64,000 nucleotides of DNA. Origin: Cyanobacterium sp. Dongsha4. GTDB taxonomy: Bacteria; Cyanobacteriota; Cyanobacteriia; Cyanobacteriales; Cyanobacteriaceae. The notes under the pieces were generated by a model. That model did not search any database and was not told where the DNA came from. It worked only from the letters and a program-made list of their open reading frames with translations. The stretch is from assembly GCF_036345015.1 (NCBI RefSeq), contig NZ_CP084098.1, positions 1,501,326 through 1,565,325 on the forward strand, given 5' to 3'. Below are positions 19,930 to 27,748 of the stretch, one piece after another (positions within the stretch are counted from its first letter, which is position 1; the number at the start of each line of letters is the position of its first letter). A program made the translations under genes and the position numbers.

Positions 19930-21750
19930 ATGAATTTTTTTAGTGAAACTATCTGGTTTATCCCTTGTTATACCCTGATTGGGGGCTTAATTGCACTATT
20001 ATGGTCGCCCGGTATCATACGCAAAACGGGATCTCGCCCCGCAGGTTACGTTAACATTGTGATGACTTCTCTTGCGTTTATTCATAGCGTTGTTGCTTTG
20101 TACCAAATTTGGGAAAAACCTGCCCAAGAATTCCGGTTTACCTGGTTAGAAGCGGCAGGAGTAAACATTTCCTTTGATTTACAGATTTCTTCTGTGAGTG
20201 TCGGTGCTTTGGCATTGATTACGGGATTAAATGTTTTATCTCAAATTTATGCTATTGGTTATTTGGAAATGGATTGGGGATGGGCAAGATTTTACGCCCT
20301 CATGGGTTTCTTTGAAGCAGGGATGTGTGGTTTAGTCTTGTGTAATTCCCTTTTCTTTAGCTATGTCTATCTGGAAATTCTCACTCTTGGCACGTATTTA
20401 TTGGTGGGGTTTTGGTTTGCACAACCTTTAGTTATTTCTGGGGCTAGAGATGCTTTTTGGACAAAGCGAGTGGGTGATATTCTATTATTGATGGGAGTAA
20501 TTGCTATTTATCCTTTTTCTAATACATGGAATTATAATTATTTAGCTTTTTGGGCGGAAAATTCCCCCATCGATAGCACTCTTTCTACTTTACTTTGTTT
20601 AGCTCTGATTTCAGGTCCGATCGCAAAATGTGCCCAAGTACCGTTACAATTATGGTTAGATGAGGCGATGGAAGGCCCTTTACCTGCTTCTATCCTTCGG
20701 AATGCCATTGTGGTGACGGTTGGTGCTTATGTTATCATCCAGTTACAGCCTGTTTTGGCAATGTCTCCTATTGCATCCCAAGCATTAACAATTATTGGAG
20801 TCATAACTGCTATTTTAGCTAGTCTTATTTCTATTGCTCAAGTGGATATAAAACGAGTTTTATCCTATATTGTTAGTGCTTATATGGGGTTAGTTTTTAT
20901 CGCTGTCGGCACAAATCACGAAAAAACGGCATTAGTTTTAATCGCAGTGTATGCAGTGGCAATGGCTTTGTTGTACATGAGCATCGGTGCAATTATTATT
21001 AGTAATATCACTCAGGATTTAACCCAATTGGGGGGATTATGGAAAAAACGCCCCTTAGCAGGTATTGCTTTTTTGGTGGGTAGTTTTGGTTTAGTGGCTT
21101 TTCCTCCTTTGGGTGGTTTCTGGATATTACCCCAGTTAGGAAATGATTTTTTTGTTTCTCAACCTTGGTTAGTAGGGGTGTTATTAATCGTCGATGCTTT
21201 AACGGCTTTTTCTCTCCTGCGAACTTTTTGCCTCATATTCTTAGGTGATTCCAAACAAATGACAGTGCGATCGCCTGAAGTTTTGTGGGCAATGGTATTA
21301 CCAATGATGATTTTAACGGGAGTGACATTACATTTACCTTTAGTTTTAGCCCAATTTAATTTAATTAGTTTCCAAGGAAATTTAAACATTTTCTTTAGTG
21401 TTTCTACTTTAATTGGGGTGGTATTAGCAATGTTAATTTATGGCAAAAAACCAGCCGATAAAAGTGTTGATATAGTGCCTGAATTTATCCGTAATTTCTT
21501 TGCTAATGATTTATATATTCAAGACATTTATAAAGTCACAATTGTGGGCATAGTAAATGTTACTGCAAAATTAGCTTATTGGTTCGATCGTTATATTGTT
21601 GATGGAGTCGTTAATTTAGTGGGTTTAAGCACTATTTTTGGTGGACAAGCCTTAAAATATAGCACATCTGGACAATCGCAATTGTATATTTTTTCTATTC
21701 TTTTAGGCTTAATATTTGTTGCTATTATTTTTGGTCTAACTCAGTTTTAG
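19930..21750 (+). CDS. ndhF3: NAD(P)H-quinone oxidoreductase subunit NdhF3 (low-CO2 inducible NDH-1)
   Basis: Proton-pumping antiporter-like subunit of 606 residues, polytopic, of the NDH-1MS complex. That complex couples cyclic electron flow to CO2 hydration at the thylakoid. The length is shorter than respiratory NdhF1 (about 670), and the AQVPLQLWLDEAMEGPLPAS segment and AGARDAFWTKRVGDILLLMG-type region are those of the CO2-uptake class. The gene order ndhF-ndhD-cupA-cupS fixes it as the F3 rather than the F4 type. It is the first gene of the operon and probably controlled by the upstream LysR regulator. Confidence 0.92.
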   Translation: MNFFSETIWFIPCYTLIGGLIALLWSPGIIRKTGSRPAGYVNIVMTSLAFIHSVVALYQIWEKPAQEFRFTWLEAAGVNISFDLQISSVSVGALALITGLNVLSQIYAIGYLEMDWGWARFYALMGFFEAGMCGLVLCNSLFFSYVYLEILTLGTYLLVGFWFAQPLVISGARDAFWTKRVGDILLLMGVIAIYPFSNTWNYNYLAFWAENSPIDSTLSTLLCLALISGPIAKCAQVPLQLWLDEAMEGPLPASILRNAIVVTVGAYVIIQLQPVLAMSPIASQALTIIGVITAILASLISIAQVDIKRVLSYIVSAYMGLVFIAVGTNHEKTALVLIAVYAVAMALLYMSIGAIIISNITQDLTQLGGLWKKRPLAGIAFLVGSFGLVAFPPLGGFWILPQLGNDFFVSQPWLVGVLLIVDALTAFSLLRTFCLIFLGDSKQMTVRSPEVLWAMVLPMMILTGVTLHLPLVLAQFNLISFQGNLNIFFSVSTLIGVVLAMLIYGKKPADKSVDIVPEFIRNFFANDLYIQDIYKVTIVGIVNVTAKLAYWFDRYIVDGVVNLVGLSTIFGGQALKYSTSGQSQLYIFSILLGLIFVAIIFGLTQF

Positions 21751-21860
21751 ATGTTAGATTTTTGCTAAATATTACATGATAAACTTTCTCAGAGTAATAC
21801 TTTTTTAAAAGTAAGAAAAGAGAAAAACTAGAGATTTAATTATTCGATTTTGTTTCTGTG

Positions 21861-21974
21861 ATGCTTAAGATTTTTCAGCAATTATTCTTTCATCGCAACC
21901 CCAAATCAGTCATCAAAGTTACTCCTCCCTTAACTACTCAGAGTTTTTTGGAGGAATGTCCTAAAATCATTTAG
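21861..21974 (+). CDS. Possible 37-residue small protein between ndhF3 and ndhD3
   Basis: An ATG frame of 37 codons (MLKIFQQLFFHRNPKSVIKV...) fills much of the 272-bp gap between ndhF3 and ndhD3 in the operon direction. It has no clear Shine-Dalgarno and matches no family I recognise. The start is amphipathic and basic. It may be chance; conservation at the same place in relatives would decide. Confidence 0.2.
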   Translation: MLKIFQQLFFHRNPKSVIKVTPPLTTQSFLEECPKII

Positions 21975-22022
21975 GACTCATATATTAAGTCAACTAATAA
22001 ACATTATTACAATGCTATCATC

Positions 22023-23537
22023 ATGATTAATTTGTTGTTAATTTTTCCGATTTTAGGGGCGATTATAATTGCTATTTTGCCCCCGCAGAAAGAGAGTCAT
22101 ATTTCCAAAAGCATTGCTTTAATAACAAGTGCGATCGCATTTTTTATTAGTATAATAATAGCCCTAAATTTTGATTATCAAGCAGTAGGATTACAACAGT
22201 CTTTATCCTTAGAATGGTTACCCTTTTTAGGCTTGAATTATACCGTAGGAATAGACGGCTTATCTTTACCCTTAATTATTCTCAATTGTCTAACTGTAAC
22301 CTTGACATTTTACAACGGAGAATTAGATAGTAAAACTCTTAATAAGCCCAAACTTTATTACATCCTCATTTTACTTTTAACTACCTGTGTTAATGGTTCA
22401 TTAATCGCCCAAAATCTACTATTATTTTTCATATTTTATGAAATTAAATTAGTGCCGATTTACCTTTTAATTTCCATTTGGGGTAGAGATAAAAGAAACT
22501 ATGCGGCAACAAAATATTTATTATATACAGCCTTCTCTGGTATCTTTCTACTGACTGGTTTTTTAGGTTTAAATTTTCTTACCAATGCCAATAGTTTTGA
22601 CATTGAGATGATTTCCAGCGAAGTCTTACCCCAAGCAAAACAGATACTTTTACTTTTAGCTATTGTCATTAGTTTTGCCATCAAAATTCCTATATTCCCC
22701 TTCCACACATGGCTACCTGATGCCTATACCGAATCCTCAACCCCTTTATCTATGTTATTAGGGGGAGTTATCTCAAAATTAGGCACTTACGGTTTAATTC
22801 GTTTTGGTTTACAACTATTTCCAGATGTTTGGGGTAATGTATCACCTTATTTAGCCATTTTAGCGGTAGTCAGTGCTATTTACGGCTCATTAGTAGCAAT
22901 TTCCCAAACAGACATCAAAAAAATGGTTGCCTATGCCTCTCTCGCCCATATCAATTTTGTGGTGTTAGCGACGGCCGCAGGTTCATCTTTGAGTATATTA
23001 GGCGCAATTTGTCAAATGTTTGCTCACGGTTTGATAGTGGCTTTGCTATTCCATTTAGTAGGCATTATCGAAGCGAAAACAGGCACAAGGGAATTATCAG
23101 AATTACATGGTTTAATGAATCCCTATCGAGGTTTACCTTTTGTGGGGGGTTTAATGATTGCCGCCGTAATGGCTAGTGCTGGAATTCCGGGGATGATTGG
23201 TTTTATCGGAGAATTTCTTTCTTTTCAGGGTAGCTTTAGTGTTTTCCCTATTTATACCCTAGTTTGCTTAATTGCAACAGGTTTAACTGCTGTTTACTTT
23301 GTCATTCTCCTCAACCGTGTTTTCTTTGGCAGAATGGAGAATAAGACAGGGTATTTACCGAAAGTAGAATCTTTTGAGCGTTTACCCGCAGTTATTTTGG
23401 CGGTGATGATTATTTTCTTCGGCTTACAGCCTTCTTTTTTAACTAATCTTAGCGTTAATACTAGCAGTGCTATCAGTATCACTGTGCCTTCAGTGACTGC
23501 ACAAAGTGTGGCACCGCAAACGGCACTTTTTCAGTAA
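22023..23537 (+). CDS. ndhD3: NAD(P)H-quinone oxidoreductase subunit NdhD3
   Basis: Polytopic antiporter-like subunit of 504 residues. It pairs with NdhF3 in the distal membrane arm of the inducible CO2-uptake NDH-1MS complex. Recognisable segments are EIKLVPIYLLISIWG, the IPIFPFHTWLPDAYTESSTP motif (about residue 225) and the ISQTDIKKMVAYASLAHINF repeat. The length is normal for NdhD. It lies 272 bp after ndhF3 and 113 bp before cupA on the same strand. The D3 assignment follows from the neighbours. Confidence 0.92.
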   Translation: MINLLLIFPILGAIIIAILPPQKESHISKSIALITSAIAFFISIIIALNFDYQAVGLQQSLSLEWLPFLGLNYTVGIDGLSLPLIILNCLTVTLTFYNGELDSKTLNKPKLYYILILLLTTCVNGSLIAQNLLLFFIFYEIKLVPIYLLISIWGRDKRNYAATKYLLYTAFSGIFLLTGFLGLNFLTNANSFDIEMISSEVLPQAKQILLLLAIVISFAIKIPIFPFHTWLPDAYTESSTPLSMLLGGVISKLGTYGLIRFGLQLFPDVWGNVSPYLAILAVVSAIYGSLVAISQTDIKKMVAYASLAHINFVVLATAAGSSLSILGAICQMFAHGLIVALLFHLVGIIEAKTGTRELSELHGLMNPYRGLPFVGGLMIAAVMASAGIPGMIGFIGEFLSFQGSFSVFPIYTLVCLIATGLTAVYFVILLNRVFFGRMENKTGYLPKVESFERLPAVILAVMIIFFGLQPSFLTNLSVNTSSAISITVPSVTAQSVAPQTALFQ

Positions 23538-23650
23538 TTAGCTATAAATTTTCATCCTGAAAAGGTGAGCTAGGAATTGAAAAATATTCAAATCTTATGG
23601 AATTAGGATGTTAGAAAGATTTAGATGTCATTAATTATCAATTATCAATC

Positions 23651-24937
23651 ATGAAAACAGCAACAAAAATTCCTCCTTCCACTCACGAATTTGCCGAAGT
23701 TATCCATCGTTTGGAAGCTGGTGGCTCAATGTTACCAGATACCCCAGAAAATTTAATGCAAATTATCGGTATCTATAAGGCTTATGCTATCCCGATGGAT
23801 TTTTACTGGCGTGATTTACTCTATATTGCCGAAAGAGTTTTTCTTAATCCCCTTCCTTTCTTTAAATATTTTATTTCTCAAGAGTATCTCGATTTACCTA
23901 ATCATTACGCTGGAGATACTGCCGATTTGAGAATATGGCGAGGGCAAGCTAGCGCCCATCCTGAATTACTTGCCTTCATGGAAAAAGGAGAAACAAGTAA
24001 AATGCCTAAATTATTCCATCATTTGATGCACGATCGCGTTAATATGGAGTTTGCTGAGGCTTGTATGCGGGCGATGTTATGGCATGGTAGAGATATGGGT
24101 ATGGGCAAGTTTGACGCTTATCTCGACAGTGATGAGTATAAAGCCAATGCTGATAAAGCCATTAAAGCCTATTTCAAGGGCAATCCTCTGATGTTAGGCT
24201 TATATAAATTATTCCCTGAAATGTTCCTAGAACAAGTACGCCAACTATCCTATTATGCTAATCTGGGTTTATTCTGGGAAATTATGACCGCAGTATTTCT
24301 GGAAATGTCAGATATTTACGATGAAGGCGGTTTTAAAGGAGTGCCAGATGCCATGGATTTTCTGGTTAACGGCATATTTGCGATCGCAGGTCGTCCCATA
24401 TATCATCATGTATATATAAAAGGGGAATGCTATGAGATTATACCCAAATCCAAAGGCTTTACATGGTTATACGAAGCCGCCCTTCCCTATGTAGAAGCGG
24501 TATTTTATCGCACCGCCCCCTTTCGAGGTACAAAATCTTACAATGCCCAAGCCCATCAAGTACCCCACGAACAAAAAGACTTCCATTATGGTATTCTCTA
24601 TGCAGATGTTTTCCCCGTTGGTAGTGCAGGAATTCCCCCCACATTACTAATGGATGATATGTTGCATTTTCTCCCTGACTATTTGGTGGAATACTATCAA
24701 AAACACTGTCGAGGGGAAGATGATATGTTAATTCAATTAGGGGTAACATTTCAACGATCAATGTATAATGTTACTTCGGCGGTAATCCAAGCATTACGCA
24801 CCGCTCTTTTGTATCCCCTTGATGACGATAATCCCAAGCACTTAATGAAAAATCGTCAATTTTTTGAAATGCAAATGGATAGATTTAAGCGCCCAGAAGC
24901 AAGATTAAGGGATATTCAATCTCAAGATTACCGTTAA
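23651..24937 (+). CDS. cupA: CO2 hydration protein CupA (ChpY)
   Basis: Protein of 428 residues of the cyanobacterial Cup/Chp family. It is the peripheral subunit of NDH-1MS that converts CO2 to bicarbonate in a light-driven, carbonic-anhydrase-like step. The family opening (STHEFAEVIHRLEAGGSMLP) and the conserved YYANLGLFWEIMTAVFLEMS and RAMLWHGRDMGMGKFDAYLD stretches are visible. It is soluble apart from short hydrophobic patches and would sit on the NdhF3/NdhD3 arm. The inducible CupA form, not CupB, is indicated by the flanking ndhF3/ndhD3 and the downstream cupS. Confidence 0.93.
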   Translation: MKTATKIPPSTHEFAEVIHRLEAGGSMLPDTPENLMQIIGIYKAYAIPMDFYWRDLLYIAERVFLNPLPFFKYFISQEYLDLPNHYAGDTADLRIWRGQASAHPELLAFMEKGETSKMPKLFHHLMHDRVNMEFAEACMRAMLWHGRDMGMGKFDAYLDSDEYKANADKAIKAYFKGNPLMLGLYKLFPEMFLEQVRQLSYYANLGLFWEIMTAVFLEMSDIYDEGGFKGVPDAMDFLVNGIFAIAGRPIYHHVYIKGECYEIIPKSKGFTWLYEAALPYVEAVFYRTAPFRGTKSYNAQAHQVPHEQKDFHYGILYADVFPVGSAGIPPTLLMDDMLHFLPDYLVEYYQKHCRGEDDMLIQLGVTFQRSMYNVTSAVIQALRTALLYPLDDDNPKHLMKNRQFFEMQMDRFKRPEARLRDIQSQDYR

Positions 24938-25076
24938 TACCAGAGTTCGGATTTTGGAGTTAAAAGTGGTAAATATTGACAAAAAACATTGATAAATTGA
25001 TTTTTTGCTTCTATTTCCCTTGTGTCAATGGATTCATAAATTCTTCATTTTACATTCTTAATTCTTAATTTTTATT

Positions 25077-25478
25077 ATGCCTACCATCGTTGATATTGCC
25101 GTTAATAACGATAACTTTAAAACTTTAGTTGCCGCAGTTCAAGCCGCTAACCTAGTGGATGTGTTACAAAGTGAAGGACCTTTTACCGTGTTTGCCCCTA
25201 CCGATGATGCTTTTGCGAAACTACCTCCCGGCACAGTTACCACTTTAGTACAAAATCCTCCTCAACTGGCTCGAATCTTAACTTATCATGTGGTTGCAGG
25301 AAAACTCATGAAAACTGATTTAGAAAAAGTTGACGCTGTCACCTCTGTGGAGGGTTCACCAATTACTGTTGATTGTAGTGATAGTTTTGAGGTAAAAAAT
25401 GCAACAGTCATTATGGCGGATATTGAAGCTGATAACGGAGTCATTCATGTGATTGATAATGTTATTTTGATGGGGTAG
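25077..25478 (+). CDS. cupS: CupS, fasciclin-domain subunit of NDH-1MS
   Basis: Protein of 133 residues made almost entirely of one fasciclin (FAS1) domain. The H1 box reads [20 protein letters not shown] and the end reads [12 protein letters not shown]. It has no signal peptide, unlike exported fasciclins, which fits CupS, the small subunit bound to CupA in the low-CO2 NDH-1 complex. It follows cupA by 139 bp in the same direction, the order known from Synechocystis. Confidence 0.9.
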   Translation: MPTIVDIAVNNDNFKTLVAAVQAANLVDVLQSEGPFTVFAPTDDAFAKLPPGTVTTLVQNPPQLARILTYHVVAGKLMKTDLEKVDAVTSVEGSPITVDCSDSFEVKNATVIMADIEADNGVIHVIDNVILMG

Positions 25479-25499
25479 ATTGGGGTATTAGGTGTTAGG

Positions 25500-25568
25500 G
25501 GTTCAGAGTTCGGAGAGTTCGCTGCGCTCGTTCCGCAAAGCGGTACGGGGTTAGGAGAGTTCGCTCCT
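25500..25568 (+). repeat. GC-rich palindromic patch in an AT-rich intergenic region
   Basis: Between cupS and bioA the base composition jumps to GC-rich, with repeated GTTCG/GAGTTCGCT words and a short hairpin (CCGC-AAA-GCGG, about 25533-25543). It is not coding. It looks like a REP-type or tandem-repeat derived element. Confidence 0.4.
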
Positions 25569-25655
25569 TTCAGTAGTGAATGGAGTTATTAATTATTATC
25601 AACTATTTACCTTTGCCCAATGCCGCCCTTTTAAATCTTCTTTTCATCGAACATA

Positions 25656-26972
25656 ATGAGTGACAATTTATCTAATCATTTTAGTCAAGAATTATTGGAT
25701 TTCGATCGCAATCATATTTGGCATCCCTACACGTCATTAATTAATCCTTTACCCACTTATCCCATTGTCTGTGCCGAAGGAGTGAGGTTAATAATGGATA
25801 ATGGGAAACAACTTATCGATGGAATGTCTAGTTGGTGGACTGCAATTCATGGGTATAACGTGCCAGAATTAAATCAGGTGGCAAATGAGCAGTTACAGAA
25901 AATGTCTCATGTTATGTTCGGAGGGATTACCCATAAACCAGCCATCTTACTATGTCAAAAATTGGTGGAAATTACCCCAAAGGGTTTAGATAAAGTTTTT
26001 TTAGCGGATTCGGGTTCGGTTTCCGTAGAAGTAGCTCTGAAAATGGCGATACAATTTCAACACTCCCTAGGGCAACCCCAGAAAAATAAGTTTATGACCA
26101 TTAGAAGGGGCTATCATGGTGATACAACGGGAGCAATGTCTGTATGTGATCCTGAAGGGGGTATGCACCACTTATTTAGGGATTTTTTACCGAAACATTT
26201 TTTTATAGACAAGCCTCAAAAAAGATTTGGCGAAACCTATGAGGAGGAGGAGTTTTTTTTCTTAGAAGAATTTTTCCGTCTTCATAGTCATCAATGTGCA
26301 GGTTTTATTTTAGAGCCGATTGTGCAAGGGGCGGGGGGAATGTGGTTTTATTCTTCTCAATTTTTAGGGAAAATAAAAAGTCTGTGCGAAGCCCATGATA
26401 TGCTTCTAATTGCCGATGAAATCGCCACTGGTTTTGGGAGAACGGGAAAACTGTTTGCTTGTGAACACGCTGGTATTTCTCCTGATATTCTTTGTCTGGG
26501 AAAAGCCTTAACGGGGGGTTATATGACTCTTGCGGCGACTATTTGCACCCAACGGGTAGCGGAAACTATTTGTCGGGGAGAAGCGGGTGTATTCATGCAC
26601 GGTCCTACTTTTATGGCTAATCCTTTGGCTTGTGCGATCGCATCTAAAAGTATTGAATTATTATTGAATTCTGATTGGCAATCTAGGATATTAACCATTG
26701 AAAAAGAGTTAAAACAAGGGCTGAGTAAAGCAAAAACCCTAGAAAAGGTGAAAGATGTTAGAGTATTAGGTGCGATCGGTGTAATCGAACTTCATCAACC
26801 CGTTAATGTTGCCCATGCTCAAAAATTCTTTGTAGAAAAAGGGGTTTGGATTAGACCATTCAGAAATTTAATTTATATTATGCCTCCCTATATTATCAAC
26901 CAAAAGGATCTCAGATTATTAACTTCTACTATGGTTGACTATTGCCAAAAAATTAACACGTTGGTGAATTAA
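25656..26972 (+). CDS. bioA: Adenosylmethionine-8-amino-7-oxononanoate aminotransferase BioA
   Basis: PLP-dependent class III aminotransferase of 438 residues that makes 7,8-diaminopelargonic acid in biotin synthesis, using S-adenosylmethionine as amino donor. Visible motifs are MSSWWTAIHGYNVPELN near residue 55, GYHGDTTGAMSVCD, DEIATGFGRTGKLFACEHAG (PLP-binding Asp) and LCLGKALTGGYM with the Schiff-base Lys. The WHPYTS opening is diagnostic of BioA. The length is normal. The other biotin genes are not in the window. Confidence 0.93.
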   Translation: MSDNLSNHFSQELLDFDRNHIWHPYTSLINPLPTYPIVCAEGVRLIMDNGKQLIDGMSSWWTAIHGYNVPELNQVANEQLQKMSHVMFGGITHKPAILLCQKLVEITPKGLDKVFLADSGSVSVEVALKMAIQFQHSLGQPQKNKFMTIRRGYHGDTTGAMSVCDPEGGMHHLFRDFLPKHFFIDKPQKRFGETYEEEEFFFLEEFFRLHSHQCAGFILEPIVQGAGGMWFYSSQFLGKIKSLCEAHDMLLIADEIATGFGRTGKLFACEHAGISPDILCLGKALTGGYMTLAATICTQRVAETICRGEAGVFMHGPTFMANPLACAIASKSIELLLNSDWQSRILTIEKELKQGLSKAKTLEKVKDVRVLGAIGVIELHQPVNVAHAQKFFVEKGVWIRPFRNLIYIMPPYIINQKDLRLLTSTMVDYCQKINTLVN

Positions 26973-26988
26973 GCTATTATTTCTAACA

Positions 26989-27040
26989 AACCTGACACCT
27001 ACCGTTATCCGATATTCTTAAACTCAAATAAGGTTACTTA
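26989..27040 (+). repeat. 52-bp direct repeat, copy 1
   Basis: Copy 2 is at 27596-27647, exactly 607 bp downstream in the same orientation. The shared core is 19 identical bases (TTATCCGATATTCTTAAAC) plus a shared GGTTACTTA 8 bp later. A small ORF (27274-27480) lies between the copies. Confidence 0.65.
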
Positions 27041-27065
27041 GAATCGAAAGGAAAATGCTAATCTA

Positions 27066-27242
27066 ACCTGAGTTTTGGATAAGCTGAAAGTATTATTGTC
27101 TCGTAGTCAGAGATATAGCTTATTAGAAATAACGATAAAATTGCCTTAAACCGAACTAACGTAAAATCAATTTATTCAGCTTTTTTGTCAATAATTATTG
27201 CTTTTAACTCCGAACTCCGAACTCCGAACTCCGAACTCAGGT
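27066..27242 (+). mobile_element. 177-bp MITE with IS982-type ends
   Basis: The left end (ACCTGAGTTTTGGATAAG) matches the terminal inverted repeat of the IS982-family element at 47209-48172 almost base for base. The right end is its inverted partner over ACCTGAGTT. The element is flanked by a perfect 7-bp target duplication TAATCTA (27059-27065 and 27243-27249). It encodes no protein, so it would be mobilised by an IS982 transposase in trans. Confidence 0.75.
27206..27240 (+). repeat. Heptamer tandem repeat (AACTCCG x4)
   Basis: Four perfect copies of AACTCCG at 27206-27233, followed by a diverged AACTCAG that becomes the MITE right end. Such short tandem heptamers (STRR type) are common in cyanobacterial intergenic DNA. 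Confidence 0.85.
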
Positions 27243-27273
27243 TAATCTATAGAAAACGTACAAAAAAACAAGT

Positions 27274-27480
27274 ATGTGGAAAGCATTAATTAGTTTGGTT
27301 ATTTTTATCACTGCTGGTTACTGGTTTGTAAATCAATACTTAAGTCAACAATCATCTGAGCCAACTCCAGAAGAAAAAGCAAAAGAAAATAAGGTTGTAG
27401 AAGAATATAAAGACAAACTTAATGAGAATCTGGAAAAAGGTAGTAAAAGATTTAAAAATTTAGATCCCCAGAATCAATAA
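27274..27480 (+). CDS. Small single-span membrane protein of unknown function
   Basis: Protein of 68 residues that I do not recognise. It has an N-terminal hydrophobic helix (WKALISLVIFITAGYWFVNQY, about residues 2-22), which could be a membrane anchor or an uncleaved signal. A highly charged, helix-prone tail follows (PEEKAKENKVVEEYKDKLNE), ending in RFKNLDPQNQ. The topology suggests a thylakoid- or plasma-membrane-anchored tail. It sits in a repeat-rich region, 24 bp downstream of a MITE's target duplication, so the MITE may have replaced its promoter region. Confidence 0.55.
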   Translation: MWKALISLVIFITAGYWFVNQYLSQQSSEPTPEEKAKENKVVEEYKDKLNENLEKGSKRFKNLDPQNQ

Positions 27481-27490
27481 ATATAGCTCT

Positions 27491-27528
27491 ATCACTTCTC
27501 GTCGTGTAAATTATTGGTTAGGGTAGGC
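27491..27528 (+). repeat. 38-bp dispersed repeat, copy 2
   Basis: This is the second copy of the segment at 3113-3150, same orientation, with 28 identical bases at 27501-27528. It lies just behind the small membrane-protein ORF. Confidence 0.75.
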
Positions 27529-27595
27529 GGCAATAGGCAAAAGTCAAGGGGTAACAAGGGGCTTAAACCTCTTGCTAATTAACCCTAACACCTGC

Positions 27596-27647
27596 AACCT
27601 GATACCTAATCTTATCCGATATTCTTAAACCACACCGAGGTTACTTA
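27596..27647 (+). repeat. 52-bp direct repeat, copy 2
   Basis: Second copy of 26989-27040. Together the two copies bracket the MITE, the small ORF and one 38-bp repeat. Confidence 0.65.
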
Positions 27648-27748
27648 TTTTAATTCCGAACTCAGATGAGGTTGATTTAATCCTAGTACGACAGTAAAGT
27701 ATAATTGAGAATTATTTTCTATCCATAATTAACTTTATTTTCCTAAAA

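Larger units (their letters stand above)
26973..27273. other. Repeat-dense intergenic region downstream of bioA
   Basis: This 301-bp gap holds one copy of a 52-bp direct repeat (26989-27040), an IS982-type MITE (27066-27242) and, inside the MITE's right end, a heptamer array. No gene or RNA is visible. Confidence 0.7.

Noticed and set aside
19930-21750. Respiratory NdhF1
   Set aside because: It is too short, and cupA and cupS follow.
27206-27240. Short tandem units that might be a CRISPR array
   Set aside because: The repeats are 7 bp and head to tail with no spacers, as in STRR heptamers. The arrays at 43371 and 59581 are the same type.
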